Below are positions 43,397-44,974 of a stretch of 44,974 bases of DNA, piece by piece. The first letter of the stretch is position 1, and each line of letters opens with the position of its first letter. The DNA is from an uncultured Verrucomicrobiota bacterium. GTDB taxonomy: Bacteria > Verrucomicrobiota > Verrucomicrobiia > Opitutales > Seribacteraceae. Location: positions 1 through 44,974 of the forward strand of contig CACFTI010000018.1 of assembly GCA_902569115.1 (NCBI GenBank), in the 5' to 3' direction. Both the position numbers and the translations under genes were made by a program. The notes beneath the pieces were generated by a model. That model was not told the origin of the DNA, did not search any database, and saw only the letters and a program-made list of their open reading frames with translations.

Positions 43397-44926
43397 TTAC
43401 TCTTCATCGCTTAACGATTTTATGTCAAACAACCTCCAACTGGAAAGCTCTTTTGGAGCAGGAACTTCAACTAAATCTCCGATGTATTGTTTTAGCATCG
43501 TGCTTCCGTAACCAGCTGGGGATGTTGCAAGAATTTTTGCACCCTTGGGAATATGACTGAGATCAAATTTAATTTTATCAGGTTGATTCATACCGACCCA
43601 GGTAGGTACTTCAATGCTGGTAAAATTTTCTCCTGAGTACAAAAGATGGGAAATTGGATACCACCCAAAATATATGTCTGATTTACCTGACTTGAGATAA
43701 TCAAAGGATTGCTGATGTGGTGCATTATCCATCGAGGAGGGTAGTCCTTTGGCAGTCCGTATTGAAGGCATTAAAATAAAGCAAGTTACCGAAAAGATTA
43801 TAATTTTGGAAAGTTCTTTCGATATATTATGATATGTTAAATAAATTGTTATAACCACAATCCCTAAAACTGAAAAAGAATTAGTAAAAATTAGGGCATT
43901 TTCAACAGCACCAAAGCGTGCCAAATGAGCAAGGCAAGTTGGCAAAGTAAGAACTGCGATTAGTGGTATACACCGAAATATTAATTTAAGTTGGGGATTT
44001 ACCTTAAAAGAGAGGAGAAATAAGACTAAATTTGAAAAAACTAAGTACCAGTACTCTGCTAGGTACATAACAAAAAAACGAAACAGGAGAGGAATGCCTT
44101 CGAGATAAGAATGTCTTTGTAAAAGGGCATTTGAACCATCAAATAGATTATTTCGGTAGCTCCACATACTTCCTGACGGAAATTGAATGATATAATAATA
44201 AACATCATCGAACCCATAGGCCCAAAAAATAAGTGTAGACAGACCAATAAATGTTAATGATGCGAGCAAAATAAAGTGAAAGGACTCTTTTAGTCTTCGA
44301 TTAACGAATAGGTAGATAAAAGGAAAAAATAATGCAAACAGAGTTGGCAATTTTGACCAAACTGCCAATGAAAGCGATAAGGCGGTTAAAAAAAGAAACG
44401 TATTTAATTTCTTCGATTCATAGAGTTGAAAGAAGCAAAGCCCGATCAAAATGAATGACAATGCAGGAGTGTCCGCATGAATTTTAAGAACCCCGGATGT
44501 TGTTTTTTCTAGTTGCAGGCAGAATAAAACTAAAAAAGCAGAAACTAGCGGAAGTGAGATTGAGTCTAGAGTCGAATTTTCGCGATCCTTATACAATTTT
44601 CTTAATATAAAATAAAACGGTACCATCAGACCCAATAGACTAATAAGAAATCCAATGGTAATCGCTGTGTTAGGATGGGTTGCTAAACCAGAAAAAGAAT
44701 AGAAAAAAGCCATTCCAAAGCCATACATTGTTATTAGCGGACCCTTTTGCGTTTCGTATAAATCAAATCCTTTTGCAAAAGCTAGACCGGGATAAAGGCC
44801 GCGTCCCGTCCATTCTTCGAAATGAGTATTTATTCCAAGTTTCCATAAACAGTAAATGCTAACCGCGATAACGACAAACGGAAATACTACTGAATAGAGA
44901 TTTAGATTTTTAAGTTTCAGAATCAA
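43397..44926 (-). CDS. Multi-span membrane protein, GT39-like (GT-C)
   Basis: A 509-residue protein with roughly eleven spans and a soluble C-terminal part (about 400-509) typical of GT-C enzymes. The first loop (KLGINTHFEEWTGRGLYPGLAFAKGFDLYE) has the acidic-rich motif, followed by GPLITMYGFGMAFFYSF, similar to GT-C proteins that use a polyprenyl-phosphate sugar. Start TTG at 44926, with a TTGA overlap with the stop of the truncated upstream gene. Substrate unknown. Confidence 0.73.
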   Translation of the reverse strand: MILKLKNLNLYSVVFPFVVIAVSIYCLWKLGINTHFEEWTGRGLYPGLAFAKGFDLYETQKGPLITMYGFGMAFFYSFSGLATHPNTAITIGFLISLLGLMVPFYFILRKLYKDRENSTLDSISLPLVSAFLVLFCLQLEKTTSGVLKIHADTPALSFILIGLCFFQLYESKKLNTFLFLTALSLSLAVWSKLPTLFALFFPFIYLFVNRRLKESFHFILLASLTFIGLSTLIFWAYGFDDVYYYIIQFPSGSMWSYRNNLFDGSNALLQRHSYLEGIPLLFRFFVMYLAEYWYLVFSNLVLFLLSFKVNPQLKLIFRCIPLIAVLTLPTCLAHLARFGAVENALIFTNSFSVLGIVVITIYLTYHNISKELSKIIIFSVTCFILMPSIRTAKGLPSSMDNAPHQQSFDYLKSGKSDIYFGWYPISHLLYSGENFTSIEVPTWVGMNQPDKIKFDLSHIPKGAKILATSPAGYGSTMLKQYIGDLVEVPAPKELSSWRLFDIKSLSDEE

Positions 44927-44974
44927 TAAGTGATTTTTTCCCTTGTATGATCAAGATACCACCCATGTTTTTCA
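44923..44974 (-). CDS. C-terminal end of an upstream gene (truncated by the window edge)
   Basis: The last 16 codons before a TGA (44925-44923) read EKHGWYLDHTREKITY on the minus strand. The stop overlaps the TTG start of the GT-C gene in the same TTGA pattern used seven times in this locus, which is why I believe it is a real gene end. Too short to identify. Confidence 0.5.
   Translation of the reverse strand, partial: EKHGWYLDHTREKITY

Noticed and set aside
42903-43511. A 202-codon open frame on the plus strand
   Set aside because: It lies opposite the RfbE-like epimerase, has no recognisable motif, and has the codon pattern of an antisense shadow.
1-44974. tRNA or rRNA genes, CRISPR array, insertion sequence, phage genes, toxin-antitoxin or defence system
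   Set aside because: No cloverleaf-like sequence, no regularly spaced repeats, no transposase or integrase motif and no defence-type domain was recognised on either strand.

Overview
The window is a bacterial chromosome segment. A short housekeeping block at the left (1-9200) runs straight into a 35 kb surface-polysaccharide biosynthesis locus (9162-44974). The housekeeping block holds recJ, a fused secDF, yajC, an MscS-type channel, a DUF445 protein, a DEAD-box helicase and a short gluQ. The SecD-SecF fusion in one 892-residue protein, the moderate-to-low GC, and the PVC-like mixture of genes suggest a Verrucomicrobiota-type bacterium, possibly Opitutae. That placement is inference; no rRNA or other marker is present to prove it.

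Layout. 1-6846 (minus): recJ (its last few codons lie beyond the window), secDF, yajC, mscS and the DUF445 gene. 6889-7065 (plus): a tiny putative lipoprotein. 7100-8317 (minus): an RhlE-like helicase. 8388-9200 (plus): glutamyl-Q tRNA(Asp) synthetase-like gene, C-terminally short and ending inside the convergent first glycosyltransferase. From 44974 down to 9162 every gene is on the minus strand, mostly with 4-14 nt overlaps or very small gaps, so this reads as one or a few very long transcription units.

The polysaccharide locus contains about six GT2-like, six GT-B (GT4-like), one GT9, one GT11-like, one DxD-type and one DUF5672 transferase. It also has three or four large GT-C-like membrane proteins, one O-antigen polymerase/ligase-like protein, two acyltransferase-3 proteins, a left-handed beta-helix acetyltransferase, an SGNH-hydrolase-like protein, three FkbM and three other class I methyltransferases, two DegT-type sugar aminotransferases, one formyltransferase and two SDR epimerases. 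The right part (38203-44926) looks like a polyprenyl-phosphate-sugar module: two DPM1-like GT2 proteins beside GT-C membrane proteins. The pair at 30985-32742 suggests an N-formylated amino sugar. The middle of the locus (about 28.6-37.5 kb) is visibly more A/T-rich than the flanks. I see no Wzx flippase, Wzz, Wza or ABC exporter in the window.

The most unusual signal is translation initiation. Most genes in the locus have no visible Shine-Dalgarno sequence. At least eleven start with TTG, seven of them in a TTGA stop/start overlap. Four genes (starts near 16856, 17912, 28646 and 30316) have conserved N-terminal coding sequence that extends upstream of every ATG/GTG/TTG/CTG, leaving only ATT (or ATA/ATC) as a possible start. 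Two of these sit at an identical ATTAA stop/start junction. Other oddities are a one-base frameshift in a methyltransferase (30392-30960), a nine-G tract inside a GT9 gene, and an SDR enzyme with Asn where the catalytic Tyr is expected. No tRNA, rRNA, CRISPR array, insertion sequence or phage gene was recognised. No stretch over 300 bases lacks a gene.
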